A DNA stretch of 29,282 nucleotides, from NCBI GenBank assembly GCA_008668455.1, contig RQCD01000091.1, positions 1-29,282 of the forward strand, written 5' to 3'. This DNA is from Clostridia bacterium. Lineage in GTDB: Bacteria > Bacillota > Clostridia > UBA1381. Made by a program: the position numbers and the translations under genes. The notes beneath the pieces are model-generated. The model was not told the origin of the DNA and searched no databases. It was given only the letters and a program-made list of their open reading frames with translations. Positions within the stretch are counted from its first letter, which is position 1, and the number at the start of each line of letters is the position of its first letter. This document shows positions 7,114 to 15,357 of the stretch, piece by piece.

Positions 7114-8859
7114 TTAAACAGTATATTTTTTCTGATAGTTCTGATACAATTCGTCAAAATGATTTTTTCCGTGATATTTTACCTCATCCAGGTATGCATG
7201 TGTTTCCAGACTGTTTTTATCCATCTGGAGCATGCTTGCGGCTATGTTGGAGCAATGGTCGGCAATGCGTTCATAATTGGTGAGCAGATCGGAGAACACA
7301 AAGCCCATTTCAATGGTACACTGGTGATTCTTCAGACGCTCCACATGTCTTGTCTTTAACTCGCGGTTAATGCCGTCAATGACCTGCTCTAATGGCTCGG
7401 TTTTCTTTGCTAAAGCACGGTCACGGGTTAAAAATGCCTGGAACGTGTTTTCTACGATTTCCCGGATGGCTGCGGATTCCACCTGGACTTCCTTTTTTGC
7501 CGCATCGGAGAAAGAAATCTTCTTTGTCCGGATTTCGTCTGCTGTGGAAAGAAGATTGCAGGCATGGTCGCCGATTCGCTCAAAATCTCCGAGGCTGTGG
7601 AGCAGGAGAGAAACCTCGCGGCTGTCCTCATTGGTCAGGCTTTCCTGGCTGACCTTAACTAAGTAAGAGCCCAGCATATCCTCATAGCTGTCAATCATTT
7701 TTTCCGATTCCTGAATTTCTTCCGCGTCCTTGTCAGAGTACTGATCCAGTAAATTCATAGCTTTAAAAAGCATGTCCTTTGCAAGTTGAGCCATTTTGTT
7801 GGTTACCCTGGTGCATTCTCCGATCGCCACCGCCGGCGCTGCTAAGAGCCGCTCGTCTAAAGGCTGTGTTTCTTCCTGTGTCTGCTTATCCCGGATGACG
7901 AGGTATGCAAGCTTTTCCAGCTGCTTGCCAAACGGGAGCATAATTAAGGTTGAAAAGACATTAAAGGTTGTATGCACAATCGCAACCTGTGCCGGTGTGA
8001 TCCGGCTGTCAATAAACGAGAAATTCACAAAGAGCCGTGCTCCGTAAAAAAGAACAGAAAATGTGATTGCACCGATAATATTAAAGCATAAATGCACCAC
8101 AGCCGCCCGGCGTGCATTTTTATTTGCACCGATAGAGGACAGAATGGCGGTGACGCAGGTTCCGATGTTCTGACCGAGAATGATCGGAACAGCAGAGGAG
8201 AAGCGAACACTTCCGGTGGTTGCCAGCGCCTGGAGAATGCCGACCGACGCGGAGGAGCTTTGAATGATTCCGGTTAAGAGCGCACCCATCAAAATACCTA
8301 AAATCGGATTGGAGAATAGGAGCAGAATGCTTGCAAATTCCGGCACATCCGCTAAAGGCTGCACTGCTGCGGACATCATGTCCATGCCGGTAATCAGAAT
8401 CGCAAAGCCTAAAAAGATCGTACCAATATCCTTTTTCTTATGATTTTTGGAAAACATGTAGAGAATAATGCCGGCAACCGCCATGATGAGAGACAGGTTA
8501 GATGGCTTTAAAAGCGTGATAAAGAAATTATCGCTTTCCAGTCCCACAAGACTTAAAAGCCATGCGGTAACCGTTGTTCCGATATTTGCGCCCATGATAA
8601 TGCCAATCGACTGCGAAAGCTGCATAATGCCGGAATTGACAAAGCCGACCACCATAACGGTGGTTGCGGAGGAGCTTTGAATACTTGCTGTCACGCCTGC
8701 GCCTAAGAGGACGCTTTTGAGCGGATTAGAGGTCAGATTCTCTAAAATGGATTTTAATTTTCCGGCAGAGCTTCGTTCCAGACCGTCTCCCATCACGTTC
8801 ATACCGAAAAGAAAAATTGCCAAACCGCCTAAGAGCGATAGCACGGAAAAGATACTCAT
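7114..8859 (-). CDS. Na/Pi cotransporter family protein with C-terminal PhoU-like domain
   Basis: This 581-residue membrane protein belongs to the NptA/PNaS family, which couples sodium and phosphate movement. The two inverted family repeats are clear: QSSSATT at residues 61-67 with GANIGTTVTAW, and QSSSASVG at about 200 with GQNIGTCVTA. About eight hydrophobic segments fill residues 1-330. The rest (about 345-560) is charged, helical and PhoU-like (MIDSYEDML, LGDFERIGDHACN, NYERIADHCSN). Full length and apparently intact. The start has AGAAAGAGG before it and a promoter at 8898-8926. It is monocistronic, ends at the hairpin at 7016-7043 and diverges from bioY. In Firmicutes such proteins may export as well as import phosphate; direction cannot be read from sequence. 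Confidence 0.95.
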   Translation of the reverse strand: MSIFSVLSLLGGLAIFLFGMNVMGDGLERSSAGKLKSILENLTSNPLKSVLLGAGVTASIQSSSATTVMVVGFVNSGIMQLSQSIGIIMGANIGTTVTAWLLSLVGLESDNFFITLLKPSNLSLIMAVAGIILYMFSKNHKKKDIGTIFLGFAILITGMDMMSAAVQPLADVPEFASILLLFSNPILGILMGALLTGIIQSSSASVGILQALATTGSVRFSSAVPIILGQNIGTCVTAILSSIGANKNARRAAVVHLCFNIIGAITFSVLFYGARLFVNFSFIDSRITPAQVAIVHTTFNVFSTLIMLPFGKQLEKLAYLVIRDKQTQEETQPLDERLLAAPAVAIGECTRVTNKMAQLAKDMLFKAMNLLDQYSDKDAEEIQESEKMIDSYEDMLGSYLVKVSQESLTNEDSREVSLLLHSLGDFERIGDHACNLLSTADEIRTKKISFSDAAKKEVQVESAAIREIVENTFQAFLTRDRALAKKTEPLEQVIDGINRELKTRHVERLKNHQCTIEMGFVFSDLLTNYERIADHCSNIAASMLQMDKNSLETHAYLDEVKYHGKNHFDELYQNYQKKYTV

Positions 8860-8897
8860 ACATATACCTCTTTCTATAAAAAAATTATTCCAATTCT

Positions 8898-8926
8898 ATT
8901 ATATCGGCATTGTGTAAAATCTGCAA
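8898..8926 (-). promoter_or_regulatory. Sigma-A promoter of the Na/Pi cotransporter gene
   Basis: On the minus strand TTGCAG (8921-8926) and TATAAT (8898-8903) are 17 bases apart, with the gene start about 38 bases downstream of the -10. Confidence 0.75.
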
Positions 8927-8960
8927 GCATTTTATGTTAAATTAATGTAAAATTTTGTGA

Positions 8961-8994
8961 ATTGTCAACCATATTAAATATAAAGGTTGACAAT
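8961..8994. promoter_or_regulatory. BirA (biotin repressor) operator
   Basis: TTGTCAACC (8962-8970) and GGTTGACAA (8985-8993) form a perfect inverted repeat with a 14-base A/T-rich spacer, extended by one further pair. This is the known BirA site layout in bacteria (TTGTAAACC-N14/15-GGTTTACAA) with one changed pair in each arm. The right arm contains the -35 hexamer of the bioY promoter, so bound BirA would block polymerase when biotin is sufficient. Confidence 0.85.
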
Positions 8995-9015
8995 CAATCC
9001 CAGGTGTGCTATGAT
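8987..9015 (+). promoter_or_regulatory. bioY: Sigma-A promoter of bioY
   Basis: TTGACA (8987-8992) and TATGAT (9010-9015) are 17 bases apart. The -35 lies wholly within the right arm of the BirA operator. Confidence 0.87.
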
Positions 9016-9038
9016 AGAATAGAAATGAGGGATGGACT

Positions 9039-9551
9039 GTGAAAACAAAAGAAATCATTCGGGTCGGACTGTTTGCTGCTGTGATGGCAGCGCTTTCGGT
9101 GATTACGGTTCCAATCGGAACAATCCCGATCACATTAGGCGTTTTCGCTGTCTTTTTGACGGCGCTGATTCTTCCGAAAAAACAGGCTGTTTATGCAGTT
9201 CTGATCTATATTTTGCTTGGGGCAGTCGGTATTCCGGTTTTTTCGGGGATGCGGGGCGGTGTTTCCGTTTTACTGGGAGCAACCGGCGGATATATCTGGT
9301 CCTATCCGATTATGGCATGGATCATCGGAACAGCAGCGGAGAATAAAACCGTACCGCGCAGAATCCTTGTCTGCATGCTGGCGGTCTGTGTTTGCTATCT
9401 GCTTGGTACGGTTCAGTATCATTTTATTTCGGAGCGTCCGTTTTTGGAGCTTCTGATGGTTTGTGCAGTTCCGTTTATTCCGTTTGACCTGTTAAAAGCG
9501 GTTGCAGCGGTATTTTTAAGCCGCGAAATCCAAAAGCGGTTAAATCGTTAG
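9039..9551 (+). CDS. bioY: BioY, substrate-binding subunit of a biotin ECF transporter
   Basis: This 170-residue hydrophobic protein with about six membrane segments carries BioY landmarks: VPIGTIPITLGVFAVFL near the N-terminus and VLLGATGGYIWSYP in the middle. BioY captures biotin in the membrane and works alone or with an ECF energy module; no ATPase genes are nearby. The start is GTG at 9039, with GAGGGATG upstream; an ATG at 9032 is in another frame. The BirA operator on its promoter independently supports the call. Its last 12 bases overlap the end of the convergent ypeB gene. Confidence 0.95.
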   Translation: MKTKEIIRVGLFAAVMAALSVITVPIGTIPITLGVFAVFLTALILPKKQAVYAVLIYILLGAVGIPVFSGMRGGVSVLLGATGGYIWSYPIMAWIIGTAAENKTVPRRILVCMLAVCVCYLLGTVQYHFISERPFLELLMVCAVPFIPFDLLKAVAAVFLSREIQKRLNR

Positions 9552-10883
9552 AATGCCGTTTTCCGATTCTAACAGCATGAGGATTTTTTCCTCTCTGCCA
9601 TTTACGGCATTGATATACATAAGATAATTTTTGCCGGAAAAGCTGCCATGACATTCGTAACACAAAACCTCGCGCTTACTGTCCTTTGGAATCAGGGTGA
9701 GCCTTAGAGAATCAATTTGCAAATGACTATTTATTTTCCCCCGCGCGTCCTCTGCTGTCAATTTTGCGGCAGGGAGGGCGCGTTTTTGATGTGCCATCAA
9801 ATATCCCTTTGTTTCCAGACCGACGATTTCTCCGTTATCCAATGCAACCTTTACCTTGATCAGATCGGAATAGCACAGTGTTCCGTCCTGTTCATAAGCA
9901 AAGTTTACGCATGCCACACCGCCGGAGCAGTCGTAATAGCTGTGCTTCATAGAGGAAAAGCCAAGCTTCTCCAGATATGCGCCTGCCTTTGCAATGGCAT
10001 CTTCTACCGAGATCGTTTCCTCTCCGACTTCACGGTTCATAAGATAATACAAGGGATAGCCGCCTGCTTTCGAGAGGGAAAGGCACATTTCACGCCCGTT
10101 TTCAGAGGCGCAGAAGCTGTAGGTATCTAAAACAGTGTTCTGACTTTCTCCTGAGAAGGTCACATTTTCTGTTCCTAAAAATTGCTTTGCCTTTTGCAGG
10201 GCATCTGCCTGCGAGATGATTTTCTTTCCCTCTAAGAATACCGGATTTAATGTTTCAATATGCTCAGAAAACGGACCGTCATAAATCAGAGACGGATACT
10301 CCTGAAATTCCTTTTCCACATCCTGAAAGCCGGAGAGCATGTCGCCGCCGGCTGCCTGGGCAACCGAAAGCTCGCTCTGTTTTTGCATCGCGTCAAAGTG
10401 TAGATTTCCGGCATAAACCTCCTCCTCTAACTTCATTAGCTGTGCGCTTAAATTGGAGGAGTATTCACCAAGCGAAGAAAGATTTTGATAGTCCTCCTCT
10501 GTGATCACCTCGTTGTTGATGGTGTTTTGACTCAAAAGATAGGTATAATCTCCGATCTGAGAAAGAAACTTTTCGGTATTTTCCATCTGTACTTCCGAGA
10601 TCGGGAGTTGACCCAGGCATGCCTTTGCCGCAGAGGTCTGCCGGAAAAGCTCACTGGAGATGGTCGCCATCTGAGACGGAGAGGAAACCAGCATGCCCTT
10701 GTGCAGCAGAACGTCGATATCGTCCACATAGTTGACTAATTCGTGGAATGCGCGGTTATACTGATTTTCTACTGTCTGCTTCAGTTTTTGTGAAACCTTG
10801 TACTGATAAAATCCGAAGATCACAGCCATGACGAAAAGTGACGTCATGAGCGCATAAATTTTTCTGTGTGTTTTTTGTTCCAT
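9540..10883 (-). CDS. ypeB: Germination protein YpeB
   Basis: The 447-residue protein has one N-terminal membrane segment (about residues 10-27), a long helical region with the family pattern (FHELVNYVDDIDVLL, GMLVSSPSQMATISSELFRQ), and PepSY-like repeats in the C-terminal half (about 240-440). YpeB is needed to place and keep the cortex-lytic enzyme SleB in the spore; the two depend on each other. Length matches the family (about 450). It follows sleB by 10 bases, the standard sleB-ypeB operon. It converges with bioY and overlaps its end by 12 bases, leaving no room for an ordinary terminator between the stops. Confidence 0.94.
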   Translation of the reverse strand: MEQKTHRKIYALMTSLFVMAVIFGFYQYKVSQKLKQTVENQYNRAFHELVNYVDDIDVLLHKGMLVSSPSQMATISSELFRQTSAAKACLGQLPISEVQMENTEKFLSQIGDYTYLLSQNTINNEVITEEDYQNLSSLGEYSSNLSAQLMKLEEEVYAGNLHFDAMQKQSELSVAQAAGGDMLSGFQDVEKEFQEYPSLIYDGPFSEHIETLNPVFLEGKKIISQADALQKAKQFLGTENVTFSGESQNTVLDTYSFCASENGREMCLSLSKAGGYPLYYLMNREVGEETISVEDAIAKAGAYLEKLGFSSMKHSYYDCSGGVACVNFAYEQDGTLCYSDLIKVKVALDNGEIVGLETKGYLMAHQKRALPAAKLTAEDARGKINSHLQIDSLRLTLIPKDSKREVLCYECHGSFSGKNYLMYINAVNGREEKILMLLESENGILTI

Positions 10884-10893
10884 ATTCTACTCC

Positions 10894-11361
10894 TTAACTG
10901 CAAAATCGGTGCTTCCCGATTACTTTAATTAACGGTCTTGACCAAATCCACGCACTGGTGGCGGTATCAGGATTAAAATAGTAGAGTGCGCCTCCGGTCG
11001 GATCCCAGCCGTTCATCGCGTCCTGACATGCCTTATAAACGGTTGAATCGGAAGCAATCGGCACATTGATCTGCCCGTCTGATACCGCCGTAAATGCGCC
11101 CGGCTGATAGATCACGCCGGAGATCGAATTGGGAAAGGACGGACTCTTGACGCGGTTTAGGATCACCGCCGCAACGGCAACCTGTCCTTCGTATGGCTCT
11201 CCGCGCGCTTCTCCGTTGACTGCACGCGCCATCAGCTGAATGTCGCCGGAGGAATGCTGTGTATCTGCAAAAGCGCCCAGCGTATAGGAAAGGGTCAGTC
11301 CTGCTAAAACCAGGCATAGGGAGCTAAAAAGCTGTGCGGTAATTCGTAAATGTTTTTTCAT
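10894..11361 (-). CDS. sleB: Spore cortex-lytic enzyme SleB, short form
   Basis: This 155-residue protein has a signal peptide (about 1-32) followed directly by the SleB/hydrolase-2 catalytic domain. The block MARAVNGEARGEPYEGQ contains the likely catalytic Glu (E51), followed by VAVAAVILNRV. SleB is a lytic transglycosylase that degrades muramic-lactam cortex during germination. Bacillus SleB has an extra N-terminal peptidoglycan-binding domain; it is missing here, giving a catalytic-domain-only form. A GAGGTG ribosome binding site precedes the ATG. It is first in the operon with ypeB, and spoIIR is divergent. A forespore (sigma-G) promoter is expected, but only a weak candidate with GGAAAAAAT as -10 is visible near 11,385. 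Confidence 0.92.
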   Translation of the reverse strand: MKKHLRITAQLFSSLCLVLAGLTLSYTLGAFADTQHSSGDIQLMARAVNGEARGEPYEGQVAVAAVILNRVKSPSFPNSISGVIYQPGAFTAVSDGQINVPIASDSTVYKACQDAMNGWDPTGGALYYFNPDTATSAWIWSRPLIKVIGKHRFCS

Positions 11362-11410
11362 GATTTCACCTCTTTTTTATTTCTATTTTTTCCGGCATGG
11401 AATTTTTTAT

Positions 11411-11439
11411 GTATGAAATTTAATATTTCCGGTGATAAT
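11411..11439 (+). promoter_or_regulatory. spoIIR: Forespore (sigma-F/G type) promoter of spoIIR
   Basis: GTATG (11411-11415) and GGTGATAAT (11431-11439) with a 15-base spacer fit the sigma-F/sigma-G pattern (GYATA, then GGNNANANT). The start codon lies 25 bases further on. spoIIR is a known early sigma-F target, so motif and gene support each other. Confidence 0.7.
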
Positions 11440-11464
11440 CAAAGCACAGAGAGGAGAAATCAAG

Positions 11465-12064
11465 ATGTGGAAAAAAATATTGGCATGCATTCTGGCGCTT
11501 GCCGCAGGAATCGTCCTGCATGCAGACAGGCTGTCCTGTGAGCTGTCAGACGGTCTTTTGCGGCTGCATATTGTAGCAAACAGTGATTCGGAATATGATC
11601 AGAAAATTAAATTAGCAGTTCGGGACCGGATTTTGGAACAGGCAGGAGCAGAATTTTATCAGGCAGGTGATCGGAAAGCCTATCGGGGGGTTTTATTGTC
11701 CGAAAAAAAACAGTTAGAGCAGATTGCAAATGAGGTTTTAAAAGAATATCACTGCGGTTATACTGCGTCTGCAAGCTTTGATTCGGTTTATTTTCCGCAA
11801 AAAAGCTATGACGGAATCGTGCTGCCGGAGGGGAAATATGAGGGGTTGATTGTGCGGCTGGGAGCAGCAGAGGGGCAGAACTGGTGGTGTGTGGTTTATC
11901 CACCGCTGTGCTTTACAGAGGAGGTGACCGGAGAAATGAGTGAGGAGGGAAAAAAACAGCTCCGGGAAAACCTCTCTGCCGAGAGCTTTCGCTTAATCAG
12001 CGGAGAGGTTTGGTATAAGCTAAAAATTGTGGAGCTGGTGCAAAAAATTGAAAAGCGTTTATAG
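11465..12064 (+). CDS. spoIIR: Stage II sporulation protein R (SpoIIR)
   Basis: The 199-residue protein has an N-terminal signal segment and the SpoIIR hallmark LLRLHIVANSDSEYDQKIKLAVRD at residues about 33-56 (motif given in short: LHIVANSD then D-x-K-x-x-VRD), followed later by NWWCVVYPPLCF. SpoIIR is made in the forespore, exported to the intermembrane space, and triggers SpoIIGA to cleave pro-sigma-E. The start at 11465 has GAGAGGAG upstream. The longer reading frame from 11432 would begin inside the sigma-F promoter and is rejected. Its stop overlaps the stop of the convergent aldolase gene by six bases. Confidence 0.95.
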   Translation: MWKKILACILALAAGIVLHADRLSCELSDGLLRLHIVANSDSEYDQKIKLAVRDRILEQAGAEFYQAGDRKAYRGVLLSEKKQLEQIANEVLKEYHCGYTASASFDSVYFPQKSYDGIVLPEGKYEGLIVRLGAAEGQNWWCVVYPPLCFTEEVTGEMSEEGKKQLRENLSAESFRLISGEVWYKLKIVELVQKIEKRL

Positions 12065-12886
12065 ACGTGAAAATACACGCATAGCGGACAAAACGTCCTG
12101 TTTCATCGCATTTTCCGCATCCTTAACAGCGTCATGGAGCTGTGCGTAGGCTTTGTTTGAAACTGCTTCGCCGCCGGCTTTTGCCATATAGGTATAGTAA
12201 TTAATTTTCCGGATTCCGAGCGAAATGACTCTTTGATAATCCTCATGGCTGACACCGCTGCCGCCGTGCATTACAAGCGGTATTTTCACCAATTTGTGAA
12301 TCTGCTCCAGCCGCTCAAAATCCAGCCTGGGTTCTTTTAAGTAAATTCCGTGCGCTGTGCCGAATGCGCAGGCGAGCGCGTCAATGCCGGTTTCCTCGGA
12401 GAATTTCTTTGCCGAATCGGGGGCGGTGTAGATGCTTTCTCCGCCGGGTTCTCCGGATTCTCTTGCGCCCATAGAGCCGATTTCAGCCTCTACGCTTGCG
12501 CCGGTCTGCGCGGCAAGAGATACGGCAATCTGTGTATTGGCATAGTTGAGATTATCCGGGAGAGCAGAGCCGTCGTACATGACGGAGGTAAAGCCGAGAT
12601 CTAAGCCCTTTTTCAGATAATCAAGGTCTGTTCCGTGGTCTAAATGCACGCAAACCGGAACGCTTGCCCGGTCTGCCATAAAGAGCATTAACGGAGCGAT
12701 CTCCTCCATTTTGCAAAGTCCCATTTCCTCGTGCAACTGGGCATGCATTAAAATCACCGGCTGATTTAATTCCTCTGCCGCGCCTAAAACGGCATGAATG
12801 CTTTCAAAATTTGGGGTGTTGAATGAGCCGACGGCACATTTTTTTGCCTCGGCAAGCTTTAATATTTCCTTTAATGTAACTAACAT
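12059..12886 (-). CDS. Class II ketose-bisphosphate aldolase
   Basis: This 275-residue zinc aldolase splits ketose 1,6- or 1-phosphate-type sugars into dihydroxyacetone phosphate and an aldehyde. The HLDHG block (residues 81-85) gives catalytic D83 and zinc ligand H84; H179 (GTAHG) and H207 (MHGGSG) complete the zinc site, with Glu in SVEAEIG and the phosphate-binding KINYYT. It could be a fructose-1,6-bisphosphate, tagatose or inositol-pathway (IolJ-type) aldolase. Neighbours (DUF4432 mutarotase-like protein, kinase remnant, mannosidase remnant) suggest a dedicated sugar pathway rather than glycolysis. AGAAAGGAAA precedes the ATG, and the start overlaps the end of the upstream gene by seven bases, showing tight operon packing. 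Confidence 0.93.
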   Translation of the reverse strand: MLVTLKEILKLAEAKKCAVGSFNTPNFESIHAVLGAAEELNQPVILMHAQLHEEMGLCKMEEIAPLMLFMADRASVPVCVHLDHGTDLDYLKKGLDLGFTSVMYDGSALPDNLNYANTQIAVSLAAQTGASVEAEIGSMGARESGEPGGESIYTAPDSAKKFSEETGIDALACAFGTAHGIYLKEPRLDFERLEQIHKLVKIPLVMHGGSGVSHEDYQRVISLGIRKINYYTYMAKAGGEAVSNKAYAQLHDAVKDAENAMKQDVLSAMRVFSRL

Positions 12887-13854
12887 AGCGGTTTCCTTTC
12901 TAAAAATTCAAAGGTTAAATGGTGTATCTTTTCTGCGCCGGGGGACAGCGTCTCCAGAATCCCTTTTTCGCGCATCACATCTCTGCCGTCCGGCAGACAA
13001 TTGCCGGGTTCAATTCCTAACACATACTCATGCTCACCCATCATCTTCCACTCTGTGAAATACGGCAGCTCGGATGGGTCAAAGGATAGGAGAAGCTCTT
13101 TTTGGATGTCCGGATTGTAAACCGAAATCAAGCCTTTGGAAAGCGTGTGATAATAGCACATTTCCTCATATCCGCGCTGCGGCTTTTCCATAGTCAGGCA
13201 GTCGGCAAGACCGGTTTTAGCATGCTCATTCCGCGGCGCTGTCTTTTCTGCCGGAATCGAAAGAACGGTATGCTCCGAAAGCAGAGGATAACCGATATTG
13301 CAGTGGTAAAGAACCTCTAAGGGCGCATCCTGTGAGCCGATGTTTTTGATTTTGTCGCAGAGGGTCAGCTTGTTTTCCTGCTTGGAACAGCGGTATTCGC
13401 GTTCTAATAACAGCTGATGAGAAAACAAAGACGCGTCGCGCACACAGGCGCGGAGGATGATTTCCTCCTCCGTTTCGGAATAGCTGTATTGCTCGCAGGG
13501 GGTGTTTGAAATTGTGCCATGGAGCGGCAGCTCCTCTCCGTTGTCGATGCAGGGAGAGCCAACCGCCGTCAGACCGCAGGTGGTCAGAAAGCCGGCCGTG
13601 AAGGATTTTAAAAATCCGTTTCCGCGTCCGTCGTAAAATTGCGGTGCAACATAGCCGCAGGGGGAGAAGTAACCGAAATTATCTCCCTTAAATGTGACTC
13701 TGGAAAGATCCATTGCCCGGTCGGCAGACAGGGTAAAGGCAAGTCCTTTTCCGTTTTGAACCTCTAAGAGCGTCATGCCCTTTCCCTTTCCTTTTGCTAA
13801 AATAACCTCCTCCACACCGCTTAATTGGGAGGGGTGTCCAAGATACTTATTCAT
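12880..13854 (-). CDS. DUF4432 / galactose-mutarotase-like protein
   Basis: The 324-residue protein has the overall pattern of the DUF4432 branch of the aldose-1-epimerase superfamily: DRAMDLSRVTFKGDNFGY, a loop with FYDGRGNGFLKSFTAGFLTTCGL, HGTISNTPCE, VLYHCNIGYPLL and a C-terminal GIEPGNC. These proteins bind a sugar in a beta-sandwich and probably convert anomers or epimers; for DUF4432 the reaction is mostly uncharacterised. There is no signal peptide, so it is cytoplasmic. It overlaps the aldolase start by seven bases and the kinase remnant stop by eight, so the three are one transcription unit. It appears intact, unlike the genes upstream. Confidence 0.85.
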   Translation of the reverse strand: MNKYLGHPSQLSGVEEVILAKGKGKGMTLLEVQNGKGLAFTLSADRAMDLSRVTFKGDNFGYFSPCGYVAPQFYDGRGNGFLKSFTAGFLTTCGLTAVGSPCIDNGEELPLHGTISNTPCEQYSYSETEEEIILRACVRDASLFSHQLLLEREYRCSKQENKLTLCDKIKNIGSQDAPLEVLYHCNIGYPLLSEHTVLSIPAEKTAPRNEHAKTGLADCLTMEKPQRGYEEMCYYHTLSKGLISVYNPDIQKELLLSFDPSELPYFTEWKMMGEHEYVLGIEPGNCLPDGRDVMREKGILETLSPGAEKIHHLTFEFLERKPLC

Positions 13855-14116
13855 CCTCTAAAACCTCCTTGATTGCCGGGTAGATTTTCCGGTATTTTTG
13901 AAATTGCTCCAGATAATATGCATGACGTTTCGGATCTGGAGCAAAGCTTTTGCGCGGTTTTGCAAGCAGGGTGCTTGCATCATAAATTCCAAGTGCGCGC
14001 CCTGCCATCCATGCCGTTCCTGCACCGCCGATTTCCTCGCAGTCTAATGCCGTAACCGGCAAGCCTAAAACGTCCGCTTTGATCTGAAGCCAGATATCAA
14101 GTCCTGCAAAGTACAT
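13847..14116 (-). pseudogene. FGGY-family sugar kinase remnant (both ends, middle missing)
   Basis: The open frame is only 89 residues; FGGY kinases have about 500. It keeps AGGAG and an ATG at 14116 and starts MYFAGLDI, which is the normal beginning of an FGGY kinase (usually followed by GTT and the phosphate-1 loop). It then jumps straight to WLQIKADVLGLPVTALDCEE, GGAGTAWMAGRA and YRKIYPA, which belong to the last 80 or so residues. The frame is kept. An in-frame deletion of about 1.2 kb, perhaps between short matches around GATATC, explains this. No ATP- or sugar-binding core remains, so it is almost surely inactive. It overlaps the DUF4432 gene by eight bases. Confidence 0.82.
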
Positions 14117-14121
14117 CGTTA

Positions 14122-15357
14122 TCACTCCTGTTCTTCTTCTAATAAATTTACTTCAGAAAGCTTTCCGTCAAAATATTTGAGCGTTTTAATTTCATAAGCG
14201 CAAAGCTTAATCGGAAATTGTGTTCCAAAGACGGACAGGACAGCGGTTTCTGCCATGCTGCCTGCAATCCGGAAAATGATTCCGTCTCCGTCCTCAGCAT
14301 ATTTCACAGCATGCAAAACAGCATGCTCTGCCTGGAGCGAAAGAAAGCTTTGCTGCGGCGGAAGTGTTCCGCCATGGTTGGATTCGCAGACCACCACCGG
14401 AGGATTCATAAAGGAAGCAGCCTCAGCTGCCGGAGTGTTTGATTCCAGCATCAGCCGGATTTTTCCCTCAGTAATTCCCTGTTCCATGATTTGACTGTAT
14501 TTTGCCGGCAGCTCTCCGATACGGAAATCTCCATAGACCGGACTGCGTAAAACGGTGATTCCAAGCGTCTGTTCACGGAAATTGTATGCAAAATTACTCC
14601 CGGAGAGAAACAGCAGATTCCCGGCTTTGATCCATTCGCCCATAGGCTTGTCCAATAAGGATTTTTCGCGCTGCATCTGCCCATATGGTGTTGCAGCTAA
14701 GACAGACGGAGCGTCTGTTTCGCAGTCCAGCTTGAACACCGTATGCGCCTCATTCCAATTGACCGTATAGGAAAGATCAAAATAATTCTCCTGCTTATAA
14801 AACCGGTATTGCAGCATTAAGAGAGAGTCGCGGTATTTTAAGGTCAGCCGAAGCTGATCCGTCAGCGCGCCGCTCTCGCAAAGCTCTGCTTTCATCAGCT
14901 GAAATTCGCCAAGCTTTTCTCCGTAATGCTCAATATTAAAGCACCAGGTGTCTCCTTCGTCCTCATAGCAGACCGGGGCGAACAGGTTTTTTGCGGTTAT
15001 GCAGTTCTTTTCCTTGTCAAAGACCTCTGCGATGCAGCCGTTTTTCTTTGAAACTGTATATCGGAAACGGTCTGTTTCGATCACCTCCGGCGCATCCGGG
15101 GAGCAGCTTTCCGGTTCTTTGCGATTTTGGATTAGCTTCAAAGCGCGATACCCCATTGGCGGCACGGAGACCCTGAAGATGAACCGGGAACGAAAACGCG
15201 GAATTGCAGCATGCTCGGCAATGATTTGTGTTTCGATTTGGTTGCCGTCCGCGTCCTCTAAGGTGATTCCCTGGTCGTACCAGTCAAATTCATGCGCCCA
15301 TTGCACCTCTGCCTCCACATAGCCGTCATAGGCATCTCCGTTCAGATTCCAAAGAAT
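14122..15357 (-). pseudogene. GH38 alpha-mannosidase, C-terminal half only
   Basis: About 411 codons are open from 15357 down. They match the C-terminal beta-sandwich domains of GH38 alpha-mannosidases, with EIGGTGT-type spacing replaced by family features such as VPPMGYRAL, FDKEKN, DTWCFNIEHYGE, VNWNEAHTVFKLDCET, ATPYGQMQR and VLRSPVYGD. The N-terminal catalytic domain, with zinc ligands and nucleophile, is absent; full proteins are about 800-1000 residues. A TAA at 15360-15358 closes the frame exactly where homology ends. The first plausible start is GTG at 15318, with no good ribosome binding site. The break coincides with that of the permease fragment on the other strand. The stop sits six bases before the kinase-remnant ATG, so it was once in the same operon. 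Confidence 0.85.

Noticed and set aside
11432..11464. Upstream start for SpoIIR
   Set aside because: The extra residues would be encoded inside the sigma-F type -10 and lack a ribosome binding site; the ATG at 11465 has GAGAGGAG and starts the signal segment.
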